64,000 nt of DNA, taken from positions 35,188-99,187 of the forward strand of contig JAWPGT010000081.1 of the NCBI GenBank assembly GCA_034638255.1, read 5' to 3'. A model generated the notes under the pieces. The model saw only the letters and a program-made list of their open reading frames with translations. It did no database searches and was not told the DNA's origin. This stretch comes from Coprinus comatus. Taxonomy: Eukaryota; Basidiomycota; Agaricomycetes; Agaricales; Agaricaceae. The translations under genes were made by a program, and so were the position numbers. This document shows positions 21,897 to 34,374 of this stretch, one piece after another (the stretch's first letter is position 1; each line of letters opens with the position of its first letter).

Positions 21897-23744
21897 ATGT
21901 CTGTCTCTGCCATTCTTAAGCAACACAGTATTAGCCGGAACGTACATGCCAATCGTACCCCAAGCTTTGTAGTACGCTCTCCGGCCCTCATTAATTTACC
22001 AATTCCGCTACCATCGGTCCCGCTTCTTACACCCTTGCTTTCCCCGGTTACTGCTGGAAAGCAACAACCTCCAGCAGTGACTACAGCTCCAACAGTTCCT
22101 TCACCTACACCGACCAGTGGAGGAAATGGCGATGGTAACAGTGGTAATGGAGGTAGTGGCAATGGTGGTAATAACGGTAATGGTAATGGTAATGGCAGTG
22201 GAGACGGCGGTAGTGGTGAGAATAATGGGAATAACGGTGGTGGGGACAGTAACACCGGAGGCAATAACGGAGGAACTGGCGATGGTACCAACACAACCAA
22301 CACCAGCAGCAATCCATCAGGAACCACTGGCAATAGCCAGCCTGGTAGCACGGGCACTTCGGGCGGTCAGGTATCTGACTCCTTTCCTACTGGCACCGCA
22401 ACAGGTATTCCTACAACTGGTTCGCACTCCAGCGTTACTCCCGGTAATTTTGTCAACAACAATGACGGGAGGCTACACGATGAAGCATCTGAAGGTGTCA
22501 ATCATTCTACCAGAACAGGCGCACCCAGTGCTACCAATGATGCATCGACTCGGAATCCCACTGCAACGGTTAGTTTCACTGACAGTGGAGGCGTAGGTGG
22601 TACAAATCCATCAGGTACTCCAGGAACCGGTACAGGGGTAGAAAATACTGCTGCAAATTCATCTGGTATTTCAGGTGGTGCGGTCGCTGGTATCGTCATC
22701 GCTATATTAGTTTTTCTTCTTACACTGCTCGTGATCTTCATGCGCAGGAGGGCCAAAGCACGCCGAAGCGAAAGGAGGCAACGATGGTGGTTTACTCGAA
22801 GGCGTAACTCCAAGATCTATGACGACGAGAAAGCAAATGGTGGTGAAAACGAAACTGGACTTCGAAGTGCACGTAGCAGCTTTGCGACTACCATTGACCA
22901 CAGCCAGACCCCACAACTTACACTGACCTTCGACACTCCCCCAATGCCTCCTATGGCCGAACTTCGTGGGTCCCCAGCGTTTGTCACTTTGAATAGCCCG
23001 GAGGAAAGACATATTAGTCCTCTCGCCACCGAACAAAGTCGTTTCTCTGTTGGGACAATTAGCAGCCTAGGCACGGACGATCAAGGACAATGGCTCATAG
23101 TCAACAGGGATCAGGAATCCAATCCTGACGTTAGAACACCAATGTCGGTCCGACCCTTTTCACCAACAGAATCATTCGCCTTCCCGAAGCCACCCGATCG
23201 TAGCTCTCATTCACTCTCTAGGCCAGTTAGCACAAGTACAATCCATTCTGGTAGCAAGCATAATTCGACATTTGACGTACCTCCAACACCTGCTATTCCC
23301 GCAGCCGTCGCAAATCCTTTCAACGATCCCGAACCTTTAATGGTTAACGTTAAATCCCCATTACTGATTGTTCCTCCTCCCAATCCTTTCCTCGATCCTA
23401 CATCTGAAGAGCCTCCCAGCCCCAGTCCCGTCCATCCCGAATTCATGGAAGTCGAATTAGTCCGAAGGCCTTTCGTTCCAACTCTCAGTGATGAGATGTC
23501 CGTGTCAATTGGGGATAAAGTCAAAATTATAGAAATGTTTGATGATGGATGGGCTATGGTCGAGAAAAATCCTTCTCCTGTTGATATTAAAGGAAAGGGT
23601 AGAGCTCAGGATGTTAAGGTACCAGAAAAGGGATTGATCCCGGTTGATTGCCTGAGAGATCCTGGAGTTAATGTCACGAACTTTATTAATACCAAACGAT
23701 TGAGCAGCTATTCTCAGAAAACTGTTATTTATCAAACACCGTAA
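21897..23744 (+). CDS. single-pass membrane protein with Gly/Asn/Ser-rich ectodomain and C-terminal SH3-like domain
   Basis: One intronless ORF of 615 residues; an in-frame TAA at 21891 fixes the start unless a spliced exon exists. Residues about 60-260 are low-complexity (GNGDGNSGNGGSGNGGNNGN type, then Ser/Thr/Gly), probably O-glycosylated. A single helix AVAGIVIAILVFLLTLLVIF (about 262-282) is followed by RRRAKARRSERRQR, a positive stop-transfer. The cytosolic part is Pro/Ser-rich with NPF and PPTP motifs. Near 525-590: RRPFVPTLSDEMSVSIGDKV, IIEMFDDGWAMVEK and EKGLIPVDCL match the SH3 pattern (ALYDY-type opening, GDxV, DGWW, GLxPxxY). Known: fungal proteins of this plan act at the cell surface in sensing or polarity. 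No N-terminal signal peptide is plain, which is odd for a protein with such an ectodomain. Confidence 0.75.
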   Translation: MSVSAILKQHSISRNVHANRTPSFVVRSPALINLPIPLPSVPLLTPLLSPVTAGKQQPPAVTTAPTVPSPTPTSGGNGDGNSGNGGSGNGGNNGNGNGNGSGDGGSGENNGNNGGGDSNTGGNNGGTGDGTNTTNTSSNPSGTTGNSQPGSTGTSGGQVSDSFPTGTATGIPTTGSHSSVTPGNFVNNNDGRLHDEASEGVNHSTRTGAPSATNDASTRNPTATVSFTDSGGVGGTNPSGTPGTGTGVENTAANSSGISGGAVAGIVIAILVFLLTLLVIFMRRRAKARRSERRQRWWFTRRRNSKIYDDEKANGGENETGLRSARSSFATTIDHSQTPQLTLTFDTPPMPPMAELRGSPAFVTLNSPEERHISPLATEQSRFSVGTISSLGTDDQGQWLIVNRDQESNPDVRTPMSVRPFSPTESFAFPKPPDRSSHSLSRPVSTSTIHSGSKHNSTFDVPPTPAIPAAVANPFNDPEPLMVNVKSPLLIVPPPNPFLDPTSEEPPSPSPVHPEFMEVELVRRPFVPTLSDEMSVSIGDKVKIIEMFDDGWAMVEKNPSPVDIKGKGRAQDVKVPEKGLIPVDCLRDPGVNVTNFINTKRLSSYSQKTVIYQTP

Positions 23745-24690
23745 AGAATCAGTGAGTTGTCTTATTTCTAGATTGGAGTGCGATTTGTTACTGATATGAA
23801 TTTAAATAGATGTTAACCCTCTACTTTTTTTTTTGTCTGTTATGCTTATAAGTGGTGTATGAAGGGACACATATATATGTACTGTATGGAGTATGTACTG
23901 TACATGTATGTTGTCATTCTTTTTTTTCTTCTATTTTTTCTATTTTTTTTTCTTCACGATATACCCACTTTTGTTGATTTTTTTCGTATCTTCGTCTACC
24001 ACAGTTCTGAACACTATTTTAGACTTATTTTGGTCTTGTTGACTTATAGTACTACTATTTCGTGTGTTATTGTTATGAACTTGCGTCTGTGATTGAAATA
24101 TGTGAATATTTATTTAAAACATTTTCTTCAAATCTTATTAGTTCCTCACCCTGAATAGGCTCATTGACGTCACAGCCAAGCTTACAACAGCATCGACAAC
24201 TCTATGTATATGCGAACTAAAAATAAGTAAAATACACTTAGTATGTGCGCCACCCAGCGTCTGGGAAAAAAAGCTTATTTTGCACATTTTCAGTTCTAGA
24301 TGTGAAACCTCCTCTTTAGTAGGCTTCGTTTATACTAGCACCGGAAATAAGACTTAACCGAGAATTCTTCGGGCCCTCCATGAGCGTCAAACCCTACTAT
24401 GAGTTTCGTGATGTACATGTCAAGCATCGTCGGTTTTTTCATTGATTGAAATTTGGGAGGATCTGGGGAGGATAGAGTAAAGTGGGAGGTGCTTCCAATA
24501 GCTTAAACTAGTGGTTAGTTCTCTTACATACTACTATCATGTTTCAACATATCGTGTCAGCCTTTCTTGGTCTACCCTCTTTTGAACGCCTTGGCATCGG
24601 ATTAGCTGAAACATGGCCTCCGAGTCCGGAGCAACCCGGAAAATGTGGGCAGAATCAAGGTGATTTCTTGCTTGATTTAGATTATACGGT
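23745..24690. other. intergenic, T-rich
   Basis: 3' flank of the SH3 membrane protein with long T runs (23826-23960), then spacer with no supported feature. Confidence 0.45.
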
Positions 24691-25300
24691 GTAGAGGTAA
24701 TGCGATGTCAAAGAAACCAAAGTTTCGTGGTACGATAGCACCTGTACGTTCTTCGCTATCCAACCGTTCGTAGAAGTAGTACTATGCTTCACGTACTAAT
24801 GGATGTGAATAGGTAGGATTCGCAACTTTGCTGTGGCATGATAATAGCGGTAATATAAAACTTGCACCATCTGACTGTTTTGAATGTCCCTGACTTTTTG
24901 TTCATCGTTCACAACGAATCTGTTTCGAAACCTGATCCCTCAGGCCTGACCCATGACCACTTCTGGAGAGATATGACTTTCTTCTGATGGAAATCACTTT
25001 CCAATCCATGAACAAAACCAGATCGACCTATGTCAATACTAGCGCCATCGAACTCTCCTCTGACTCAGAAGCATTTTATACGACCTTCTAATTGAAGATA
25101 AACAGATGGAAAGGGGACGAGGATGAATGGTCGTGAATAATCGTGAACGGTTTAATGTAACATATACTTGTCCTCCGTTTGATTTACTACCATTCCAAGA
25201 CTGGTGAGGAGGTCCAACGGGTTAACACTATTATTAGGAGAGTTTAGCTGAGGTATATTATATAAAGCTTCAGTTGAGGAGTCCACTGTAGTTATGATGG
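24690..25300 (-). pseudogene. degenerate kinase-like family copy
   Basis: Minus strand: an N-terminal stretch near 25300-25205 resembling 11206-11330, then fragments with VPFPSVYLQLEGRI (compare VPHPIPSCGLQLEVRI at 10.9 kb), GRSGFVHGLES (compare GRSSFVYSLEV), and LVREA-stop-YYFYERLD, TGAIVPRNFGFFDI (compare LAREAWFYERLD, TGVIVPRNFGLFN). Many stops and shifts. It ends at about the same point as the 10.3-kb copy. Confidence 0.6.
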
Positions 25301-26304
25301 TTTGTGTTCACCGGTGATTTACACAGTGAATACTCATTATTATTGTCATCGCTCCCTTGTTTGGTCCTGGAACCCCCCAACACTAGTGCAAGGTGCGTAA
25401 TTAGATGTTGAGCTTCTAGAGAACACCGTTTCACGGGGTGTCTAATACACCCAGTTCCGCTCACTTAGTACTAGTAATGGATTCACGTCGAAGTTTCAGT
25501 GACTGACATTAGTATTCAATTCTTCCATCCGAAATTTCATATTGTTGCCTCGAGCTCCAGTTAACCATCCATTTAACCACACGGGATGACATGTATAAAA
25601 TACGTACCAACTTGTACGACTGTGGGTTCAACCGTTCGGACACTAGGAATGTTTGAAGTTCGACCAGATACTAATATATCAAGTTCTTATCGCACCTTGT
25701 ATATATGATTATCAGATTCCTTGGGATAGTTGTTCAAACAGTTTTGGCCTCGTTCTTTGAGACCAAGCTGAAGAGAGAGAGAGAGAGAGAGAGAGAGAGG
25801 CTGATACCATCAGCCAGTTACACTTTACCCGAGGGTGATTACACTCATACGCCGACCCCTTCGCATCAGTAAGGCGGCGTCATACTAAAACATAAGTCCC
25901 TGAGAGTCCCTAATCGAGTTGTCACTGCAATAATTAAGGCCCCTCGGCTGTTTTAAGTTACTACTCGAGGTCAGTGAAGAATGGTTTTGGCAGAGCGAGA
26001 GAGAGCCTCGAATATAGGAGGTGGGTACGCAAATTAGACAGTAATTCAATTCCGATGCAATGCACATGATGCCATGTGGCATGCTGATGATGCAGCTATG
26101 GCTATGTCCGCACGGAAGTCAGGGAAGCAGAGTGGATCCGGAAACGAAGCCCTTACTTAGCCTTTCTTCGGATTTATTGTATATATGTAAAACACGCAGC
26201 TTGCATGCACCTATCGCTTGAACCACAACTTCTCTTCCATTACCTGCTTTCCTTTGTCTTTGAACGTTAGAATCAAGACCGTAGACGACAAGCCGAGCCG
26301 TTTG
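25301..26304. other. intergenic and D-lactate dehydrogenase upstream region
   Basis: No supported gene. Holds a GA microsatellite (25772-25799). The frame that later encodes the dehydrogenase is open from 26218 but the first ATG is at 26305. Confidence 0.45.
25772..25799. repeat. GA dinucleotide microsatellite
   Basis: About 14 uninterrupted AG units. Confidence 0.95.
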
Positions 26305-28877
26305 ATGTATCGTCGTGTCTTGACATATGGGAACGGGAGCGCGAAATGCCGGGCCGTGGGATACGGAGTAGCACCTCATTTGGAACCACGACCACACTTA
26401 CAATTACCACCGCTACCACTACGGACATCGACGAGCACAAGTTCGGCTTTACGACGATTCTCTACGACACGGTTTTTACTTAACAACAAAAATGATCCTT
26501 CTAAAACCCAAACCAATACCGACTCTACCAACACAAACAACACAGGAAGATGGAGTCTCTCGATGCTGGGTGGTCTTCTCGGAGGGGTGATAGCAGCTGC
26601 TATAAGCAATTACTATGAACTTGGTATGTTTCAAACTTGTGACCAGAATTTCGTTGTTGTAATAACCTTCTCCCAAATTCGTATACACAGGGCCCAGGCA
26701 CAAAAAGCAGAAGTTAACATTGAATGACGAAGATTGGGAACCAAAATACGGTTCACCTCAAGATTTCGAACTTGCAATTCAAGAATTACGGGTTCTATTC
26801 GACGAGGATGAGAATTTGGTTACTACTAGTAAAGATATCCTCCACGATCATGGGTTTTCTACTTTTGCCTATCATGACGGTGTGTACTTCATCTAATGTA
26901 CAAAAATGAAACAAAATACTTATTATTGCACTTGGTTTAGGTATGATGCACAGTGTGGTTGTATTTCCAAGATCCACAGAAGACGTCGTTACTATCGTTA
27001 AAGTAGCAACGAAATATAGGATGCCTGTCATTCCTTATTCTGGTGCTACGAATTTAGAAGGACACACTCGCGGTGTACGTTCATACCCCTTTTGTTCGTC
27101 TTAATTGTAACTGACGTTTGCGACATTCAATTGTTATACACATTTTGAACTTGTTTCTATAGCATGATGTTGGTGGTATATGTGTAGACCTTTCAAACAT
27201 GGATCGAATAATCGAGATTCATGGTACGTCTTTTTGTTATATTTAATATCAAATTTTGATTTCTTTTTTTTTTTTTCACACAGAGGCCGACTCGGATTTA
27301 GTATGTCAACCAGGAGCGAGATGGGTTGACATCAACGAAACATTGAAAGAGAAAGGAATCCCTTTATTCTTCCCGGTACAATCCACGTTCTATTTTTATC
27401 GGAGAAGGTCGTGTGCTTATCGTAGATAACACGCAGTTGGATCCAGCTCCTGGAGCTACCATTGGCGGAATGTTAAGTACAGGTTGTTCTGGCAGTAAGT
27501 TCTTCAAATACCCTCTTTCGCGATTTATCACGATGTGTTGATTTATAACATGTTCACAGCTAATGCTGTCAGATATGGGACTGCCAAAGCCGAATGGTTC
27601 CTCAACGCTGTAAGTTCTCTCTCCTGAAATTAAACCATGAAATAATTCTTATATTATTGTGTGTCGTATAGACAGTCGTGCTACCATCAGGAGAAGTAAT
27701 CAAAACACGTCGTAGATCAAGGAAATCATCTGCAGGTTTTGATGTGACGAAATTGTTTATTGGTGCAGAAGGTACTTTGGGTATCGTCACTGAAGGTAAT
27801 AATTCTGCTCTTGTATCCCCGATTCAAAAGCTCATTACCAATGTTTATAGTCACCATTCGATTAGCTCCTGTTCTACCTACAACTGTGGCTTTAGCACAT
27901 TTCCCTAATGTTAAGAAAGCCACAGAAGCTGTAGTTGAAATTCTTAATCGTGGAGTTGGTATTCGTACGTCTTCTCTTCTCTTCTCTTCTTGTTACTCAA
28001 CACACTTGCCCTATACTCACTCAATCTCTATCACAAAAACAGAATGTGTGGAACTCCTAGACGATATATTCATATCCGCATTAAATAAACATGGACATTC
28101 CGGTCGAAAATATGTCCCCGCCGATCATTTATTTTTCAAATTTCAAGGACCAACAGAATCGTCATTAAAAGAAACAGCTTCTATTGTTCGAAAGATTGTT
28201 GAGAAACATGGAGGAAAAGGATTTGAACTTGCTAAAAGTAAAGAAGAAGCTGAGGATATGTGGAGTGAAAGGAAGAATGCTCATTTTGCTGGATTGGCCA
28301 TGAAAGAAGGTGCTAAAGGGTGGCCTACTGATGTTTGGTGCGTTTTTATACTTTTTTTTTTACCAGGTCTGGACAGTCGGTTAATCTAGATTCATTCTCC
28401 TACGTTTATTTTTTTATATAGCGTTCCGATATCGAAACTCCCAGATCTAGTATACGAAACGAAACAAGACATATTAGAAACTGGACTTTTATCAACTATA
28501 GTAGGACACGTAGGAGATGGGAATTTCCATACCCAAATTTTATTTTCATCAGATGAAGAACATGAAATTGCCAAAAAGGCAGTACATAGAATGGTTAAAA
28601 GAGCTATAGCTATGGATGGGACTTGTACTGGTGAACATGGTGTTGGTGTTGGGAAGAAGGAATATTTGAGAGAGGAATTGGGTGATGGGACTGTGGAACT
28701 TATGAAATTGATTAAGAGGAATGTGGATCCGCTTGGTTTGTTTAATCCTGGGAAGGTATGTTGGGAGCCCTTTCTTTTTTTAAAAAAAAAAAAAAGGTTA
28801 CTGTGTGATGGTGATGTTGATATATTCTATTCTAGCTTTATCCAGATGCGAAACCGAAGAAAGGGAAAGAGGAATAG
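26305..28877 (+). CDS. D-lactate dehydrogenase (cytochrome), mitochondrial FAD enzyme
   Basis: About a dozen exons. The N-terminus MYRRVLTYGNG followed by Arg/Ser-rich sequence (ALRRFSTTRFLL) is a mitochondrial presequence; a helix LSMLGGLLGGVIAAAISNYY follows, as in inner-membrane-anchored Dld1. Then HSVVVFPRSTEDVVTIVKVA, MPVIPYSGATNLEGHTRG (FAD PP-loop), HDVGGICVDLSNMDRIIEI, DPAPGATIGGMLSTGCSG, TNAVRYGTAK, VVLPSGEVIKTRRRSRKSSA, FIGAEGTLGIVTE, and in the C-terminal part ERKNAHFAGLAMK, STIVGHVGDGNFHTQIL, TGEHGVGVGKKEYL and NVDPLGLFNPGK. These are the FAD-binding and FAD-oxidase C-terminal domains of the family. It oxidises D-lactate to pyruvate and passes electrons to cytochrome c. No breaks seen. 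TAG at 28875-28877. Confidence 0.9.
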
Positions 28878-28980
28878 GAAAAAAGAATAGTTGAATGTTG
28901 TGGTGAACTATCTACCACTTCTTGGATTTTTTTAAGCGCGTTAACTAGGATTTTGTTTCACAATTTTGTATACTACCACA

Positions 28981-29304
28981 TTAGTTTATTGGATGTCCAA
29001 GCTTGAAAGGATGGAAGTGTGGTATAAGTATACCGTAGATCTTCGTATCTGTGATGTTATTAGTTAACTGACCCTGTAGGCTGCGGCGCAAAGATATTGA
29101 TCCGCGGAAGAGAGATGTGAGGTAAGAGTGAGGTCCCATAAGCGCAAACTGGGTAACCCGGGGAATATTGAGTGACATGCCGTCTGGGAACATGTCTTGA
29201 AAGCTTGGTGGTATTGCTGTAGCATCATTGTATGTACGATCATCTATAATAACAAGGCTTGTGTGGATGCTTGCTGGCTTGTTCTTGTCTTCGCTGTTGT
29301 CCAT
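28981..29304 (-). CDS. hypothetical 107-residue ORF
   Basis: ATG at 29304 gives MDNSEDKNKPASIHTSLVII through FRGSISLRRSLQGQL. It starts about 100 bases beyond the dehydrogenase stop on the opposite strand. I recognise no domain; moderate Ser/Pro content and no membrane segment. It may be real or a chance frame. Confidence 0.3.
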   Translation of the reverse strand: MDNSEDKNKPASIHTSLVIIDDRTYNDATAIPPSFQDMFPDGMSLNIPRVTQFALMGPHSYLTSLFRGSISLRRSLQGQLTNNITDTKIYGILIPHFHPFKLGHPIN

Positions 29305-29971
29305 GTATGATGTTGCTGAAAGAGTTGGTAGTGACGTGTGATGTGTGGGGTCTACAATGCCATTGGTAACGAGCCGGCCAATTTCAAATATTACAAGTTG
29401 TACTGGCGAGATGCATGAGTTTGAATACTACAATATATTTTCCAATGTATGTAGTAGAGATTGTATAGCAGAGTTGTACCCTAAGTTGTCATTATTAAAG
29501 AGATTTTGTTGAGACTGTAAGCTGACATGCATCATGATGATAAAAAGTTTCATGCTAGGCACGCTGTGGGACCTAGCCTCACAACAAAACCGGAGGTCCC
29601 TGGACCCAGCCTTCGGCCAAAAGTTCTCATCTGTCCGTGCCTACAACCAAATTTTCGGATCCGGCCTGACGGCCGGATTTCTCGATTTCTGTCCGTTTTG
29701 GCACCTAGGCCTAGTAGGGATATTCAGGGGTCCCGGTTTCTCTCACCGGCTTGTACATAAGGGGCATCACGATTGTCGGTAGCGACTACACGTGGTTCTT
29801 CTTTCCCCCCAAAACATCTCGATTCTCTTCTACTTCACAGCTGAGATCTGACGTTTGATTCTCACCCAGTATTCGTGTTTTTTTGTCACTCAGTCTGTTT
29901 ATTCACCTTGGGCGGTGCACCGTACAATACCAAATACATCAGACACTGGCAACACTTGAGTGTGTTGTGAT
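29305..29971. other. intergenic with a GC-rich patch
   Basis: 29560-29760 is clearly richer in G and C than its surroundings (words such as GGATCCGGCCTGACGGCCGG). Two overlapping plus-strand frames cross it (29527-29782) without a family match. It may be the stump of an unrelated insertion. Confidence 0.35.
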
Positions 29972-32156
29972 ATGGTTGATATATCACCTGAAGTATCAGT
30001 GTTCCTGCATAACACTGCGTTAAAGCATGGTTACAACTACGGTATGTTTCAAGATTTACACTTGTTGAGATGATTCATTGATGAAAATATGATTGATCTG
30101 CGTATGCGGTGACCTGTCATCATTTCAGTTGCGATGATAAGTTGTGTAGTCTATGATGCATGTTTACTCTTCAATCAAGAAGTGAGTATTATTTTTAACA
30201 TGAATACGTCCACGCGTCTAGCATAACGACGCCGGAATAAACATAAATTGATTCATATGTTTTTTTATGTAGAGAAAACATATATATGGGTACGCCAGAT
30301 CATAATACTACCATCTCAACCCTTTTTATCAACCCATAAACTGACTAGTTTCTCTCAATAAATTTGTAATCCAGGGGTCGAACATCCATGAAACTGATTT
30401 ACATACTACTTCGTTATTTCACCCTCGCCGTTTTCATGTATTATTTTTGTTCATCAACTGTAATGATTCTGATGCATGATCTAGTTTTGCTTTTTATAGT
30501 GAGATATTCTCCCTACGTGAATCTGTTTAATTGATTTATTGGATTGTGGCGTATAGAAACACAACATTCTAGAATTCCTGCAAGAGTGAGTTCATAATTC
30601 GTATTCTTTACTTCTCTGGCTTAGAGCTCATTGTTGAACCTTTCGAATTCACTCATAGCTGTAAGTCCTAAACCCCCTCCAGTTTAAATGATTAAATTTC
30701 CCATATATTCTGAATAGATGTTATACAATGGATTGGATCATTGAATTGTAAGCACTTGAACGTTTGAACTATTAATTAGTACTGATGTTGTGATAGTATC
30801 GTTAATGTTGGGCATATCCTTGTAGTCAAGACAATTTTGGTTTTGAGATTACGGGCGCTCTTCAATAACAACATACTAGGTTAGTGTTTATTAACGGCTT
30901 GTACGAGAATGACACTCATACTTTTCTTATCCTAGTATCACTGATACTCGCATTCGCGATGCTCGGTAAGTGATATTATACCATGTTAGATGAGTTACTA
31001 CTGATTACACGTTAATAATGTCTATTAAACCAGTCGATATCGTCGTATGTCATGAATACCAAAACTTTCAAGGAAGAACTGATGATGATTAACAATGTTA
31101 TAGGGGGGAACATTTTATTGGATAGTGAAAGGTTCTCTAGTAACACGATTTACATTGAATGCTTTACCTGTTCCTGGTTGTATCCTATTATCTCCTACGA
31201 AACCGCCTTTAGATTTGTTTTATAAAAGTATACAAACGGCTTGGTGGGTCCATCATTTTTCTCTTCCATATCATTTTCATTATTCGCTGCTCATGATCTC
31301 AATATTCAGTATTTGTCGATTGGCAAGTACAGGTATGTTTATTTCTATGTTTATTTTTCTCGTTTATTACTTCTTAATGAATGCATTTGTTATAAGGCGT
31401 TGAACTGTTACTTACATTAATCGGACTCTATCGTACCTTCTCCAAATCACCATACACAATATCAAAACTCATCAAATACAAAAAAGTCACACCGGTTCTA
31501 TTTGCGTTTTATCGTGATGGTTTATTATATTTCATTCCGTATGTTATCCGATTACCTACTACCGTCTCCTCAGAACGCTGAGTACTGATTACTTTGTTTC
31601 TAACTGTGACCTGTTTATTTTGTAGTATTTTTGGTGAGTCTCTTCAACCTTGCTTCATGTTATTGCTTTTAAGTTTTAACATGTTCTAACACTTGATTTA
31701 CTTTCTCTATACTTTATTATAATAGTGTTCAGCGTTTTTGGATTAGTGGGTCAGTTCTCAATTGCTAATGATATTATGAGTCAAACGGATTGGATTCTGT
31801 GCGTCTATTTCTGCCCAAAAACATTAGCATTGAAAAACTCTACTAAACTTGCTCCTCATCTTAGCTGGCAAACTCTCGTCTACGTCTTGATTGTGAGTAT
31901 TCCACCTGTCCACTTTTTTATTATTTAGTATATTAAATTCTAAACAAAAATCAATCAGGGAACAAGACTCATTCTTAACCTTCGAATCGCAGGGGCCAAG
32001 CTTACTGATACGACTTTAAACCATCAAGTTTCATCATTAATTTTTGCTCGAAGTGGTGACTGTGATAAAATAGAGATGGGACAGTCGGGGTCGGGTGTGA
32101 AAGATGATCGTGAAGAGGTTACTGTTGAAGATAGTGGTGGTGGTGGTAAGAGATGA
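29972..32156 (+). CDS. DUF6533-type seven-helix membrane protein, intact paralogue A
   Basis: Start MVDISPEVSVFLHNTALKHG at ATG 29972; many short exons. The N-terminal pattern (Y-V-A-M-I-S-C-V-V-Y-D-A-C-L-L, FNQE, IW, then SMKLIYILLRYFTLAVFMYY) is that of DUF6533 (YDxxLxxxxE...W..S..K.LYxxxRY). Later exons give KTILVLRLRALFNNN, LVSLILAFAMLVDIVV, RLILNLRIAGAKLTDTTLNH and an acidic tail ending GGGGKR. Known: DUF6533 proteins are basidiomycete-expanded, seven-pass, of unknown function. Paralogue B faces it tail to tail 590 bases downstream. Exon joins in the middle (31.0-31.7 kb) are uncertain. Confidence 0.6.
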
Positions 32157-32745
32157 TTACATGTGATGGAGGTTGTAAAGCAGAGATTGAGATTTTCGTA
32201 CAATATCAATGTATTATATCAGATATAACAGGCCTACTACGACAGTGAGCACCTCGACATGACAAACAGGGCCAAGTTCACCATTTTCGTACAGCTTTAA
32301 CCCAGGGCCATGGGCCGTCATGAGTTGGCGTCCTTCAAGCTTCAAGACATACTGTAGTTGCTGTAACGATATATAGAATCATTCTAACCTGGTTACTTTG
32401 CCGTTATTGTAGATGACTATTCGACAAGTGGATTAGAGTTATGAGTACAAGTGGGTAGGTCTTCAGTGTTCGCCAGAGGATTATTGATGAATCGATGATA
32501 AATGTTGGATCCTTCTGATATCTGAGCAAGAACCCGCTGGATAAGCGTCAATTTTTTTTTACTCAACGGGGTTTTAACTTCTAGTACTGAGCACAGTGAG
32601 AAGTAATAACTTGAATCCTATACACTCGGTAAGAACTACAGTCGTATAACAGAGTCTGATCATTAATGAATTTATCCAAAGAAAGTATAATAGTTCAATA
32701 ATAAATAATCTCTTACTACAATCTCCTTCACATCCATCAGTATTC
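32157..32745. other. spacer between tail-to-tail paralogues
   Basis: About 590 bases separating the stops of paralogues A and B. No supported feature. Confidence 0.4.
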
Positions 32746-33528
32746 TCACGCCCGCACCTCACCCAACTCACTTACTACCTCCATATTATTTTCTCCACTT
32801 CGAGCAAAAACCAATGAAGAAACATGTTGTTGTATAGTAGTATCAGTCAGTTCTGCTCCTGCAATTCGAAGGTTGAGAATAAGTCTTGTTCCCTGATGAT
32901 ATGAATTTTTGTTTAGAATTCAATATAATAATACTAATAATAATAAAAGTGGAGAGGTAGAGTGCTCACAATCAAAGCATAGATGAGAGTTTGCCAACTA
33001 ATAGATTATGGTTATTAGCCTGAGATATTGTTAAATGTAATGAAAGACGCACAGTATCCAATCTGTTTGACTCATCATATCATTAGTAATTGAGAACTGA
33101 TCAGTGTTGGGTGGTCATTAACCAATTTGGGTTGGTTACGGTTAATGACTAGTTAAATGACTGTGGTTATTAACCAGAGTCAATAATTGTTAACCGGCAC
33201 GTGAGTGTGCAAATGACTTGTTGCTATATCGGGATGGAGAAGATCATCTCATCGATAAGCATCCTCGAGTTTCAACTTGACCTTCTCTCAAATTATTTCA
33301 ACTCTTCGAAGGGTTCGAGTGCTTTACATGTCTTTAAAAATAGTGAATATATGTTCTTTGATGATCCAGGTAGCTACATGCGTGAGTAACGCCACGGAAA
33401 TTTTTATTTAAAAGAGCCCTCATTGGGTAACAATGTTGGGTGTGTGTCCTGTGGCTTCTCCTGGACCGTTTTCGAAACGGAAGGCAGTTGCAGCTTTAAA
33501 TTATGAGTATTAAGAGTGAATACCATGG

Positions 33529-33857
33529 TGTCAGGATTGCTCTAGACAGTCCCTAAGGTCAGCACTTCTGTGAGTTGTGGTTGGACATTATCTGTTGATT
33601 GGGACTTGTACATGATTTGCGATCTTTGTGACATCACAGTGTCACGTCACACATAGCTGAAGCGTCCTGCAGACACATGAAGACTCTCTAGTCTAATACA
33701 AGTGTCTGCAGGTGAGTAATAATAATGTTATCCTATAGTCTAGTCTAATACAAGTGTCTGCAGTACTTGCTTAATATCTCACTCATTTCTTGACCGATTC
33801 CTTTCATTCCTTCGTCGTCGCGTCCGTCTCGTCGTCCTCTACGTTCCTGCGCTTACA
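33529..33857 (+). repeat. solo LTR of the Copia family
   Basis: 329 bases, TGTCAGG...GCTTACA, the reverse orientation of the LTRs at 46473-46801 and 51033-51361. Perfect target duplication CATGG on both sides (33524-33528, 33858-33862). It sits 60 bases before the hAT transposase ATG. Confidence 0.92.
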
Positions 33858-34374
33858 CATGGATCAAAAGACCCATCCATCTGCATACTACTACTACTTT
33901 CAAGTTGTGATCTAGAAATGGATCCCAATTCTGATTATATTCATGAAGAGTCGCTTGCTCCTCCTGATGCCAACTGGTGGAAGGATAAATTCCATTTTCA
34001 TCCAGCTTGTATAAGAGGTGGGCCAGGTGGGAAGAATATTCGCAGTGCCGAAGCATATGCCGGAGATAAGGTCAAGGTTTACTGCAAAAATTGCTTCAAT
34101 GACCATGTAAATATGATTTTCAATTCCGATCAGCAGGAGATGGCTATAGGAAAAAGGAGACAAGTACGTGATATGCAAGAGGCTCAAACATGGCGTATGT
34201 ACTTCTAATCTATCAGTTTAAATTTATATTGAAAAAATCTTGGCTCTAGTTTGGGAACAGAGGTATCAAGGAAGAGTTTCAATCTTTGGCTGGATTTGTG
34301 GTCATGTTTCAACCGTTTATAACCATCTTATTTCATGTCCATTCCAAAGCCAAGAAGTACATGCAAAGGCTGCC

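Noticed and set aside
21773..22357. 194-codon antisense ORF, Pro/Leu-rich
   Set aside because: Shadow of the Gly/Asn-rich coding sequence of the SH3 membrane protein; low-complexity codons leave the opposite frame open.
33660..33770. Repeated CTGCAGACACTTGTATTAGA units that could suggest a tandem array or CRISPR
   Set aside because: They are part of the 329-bp Copia LTR, which occurs in full three times in the window.
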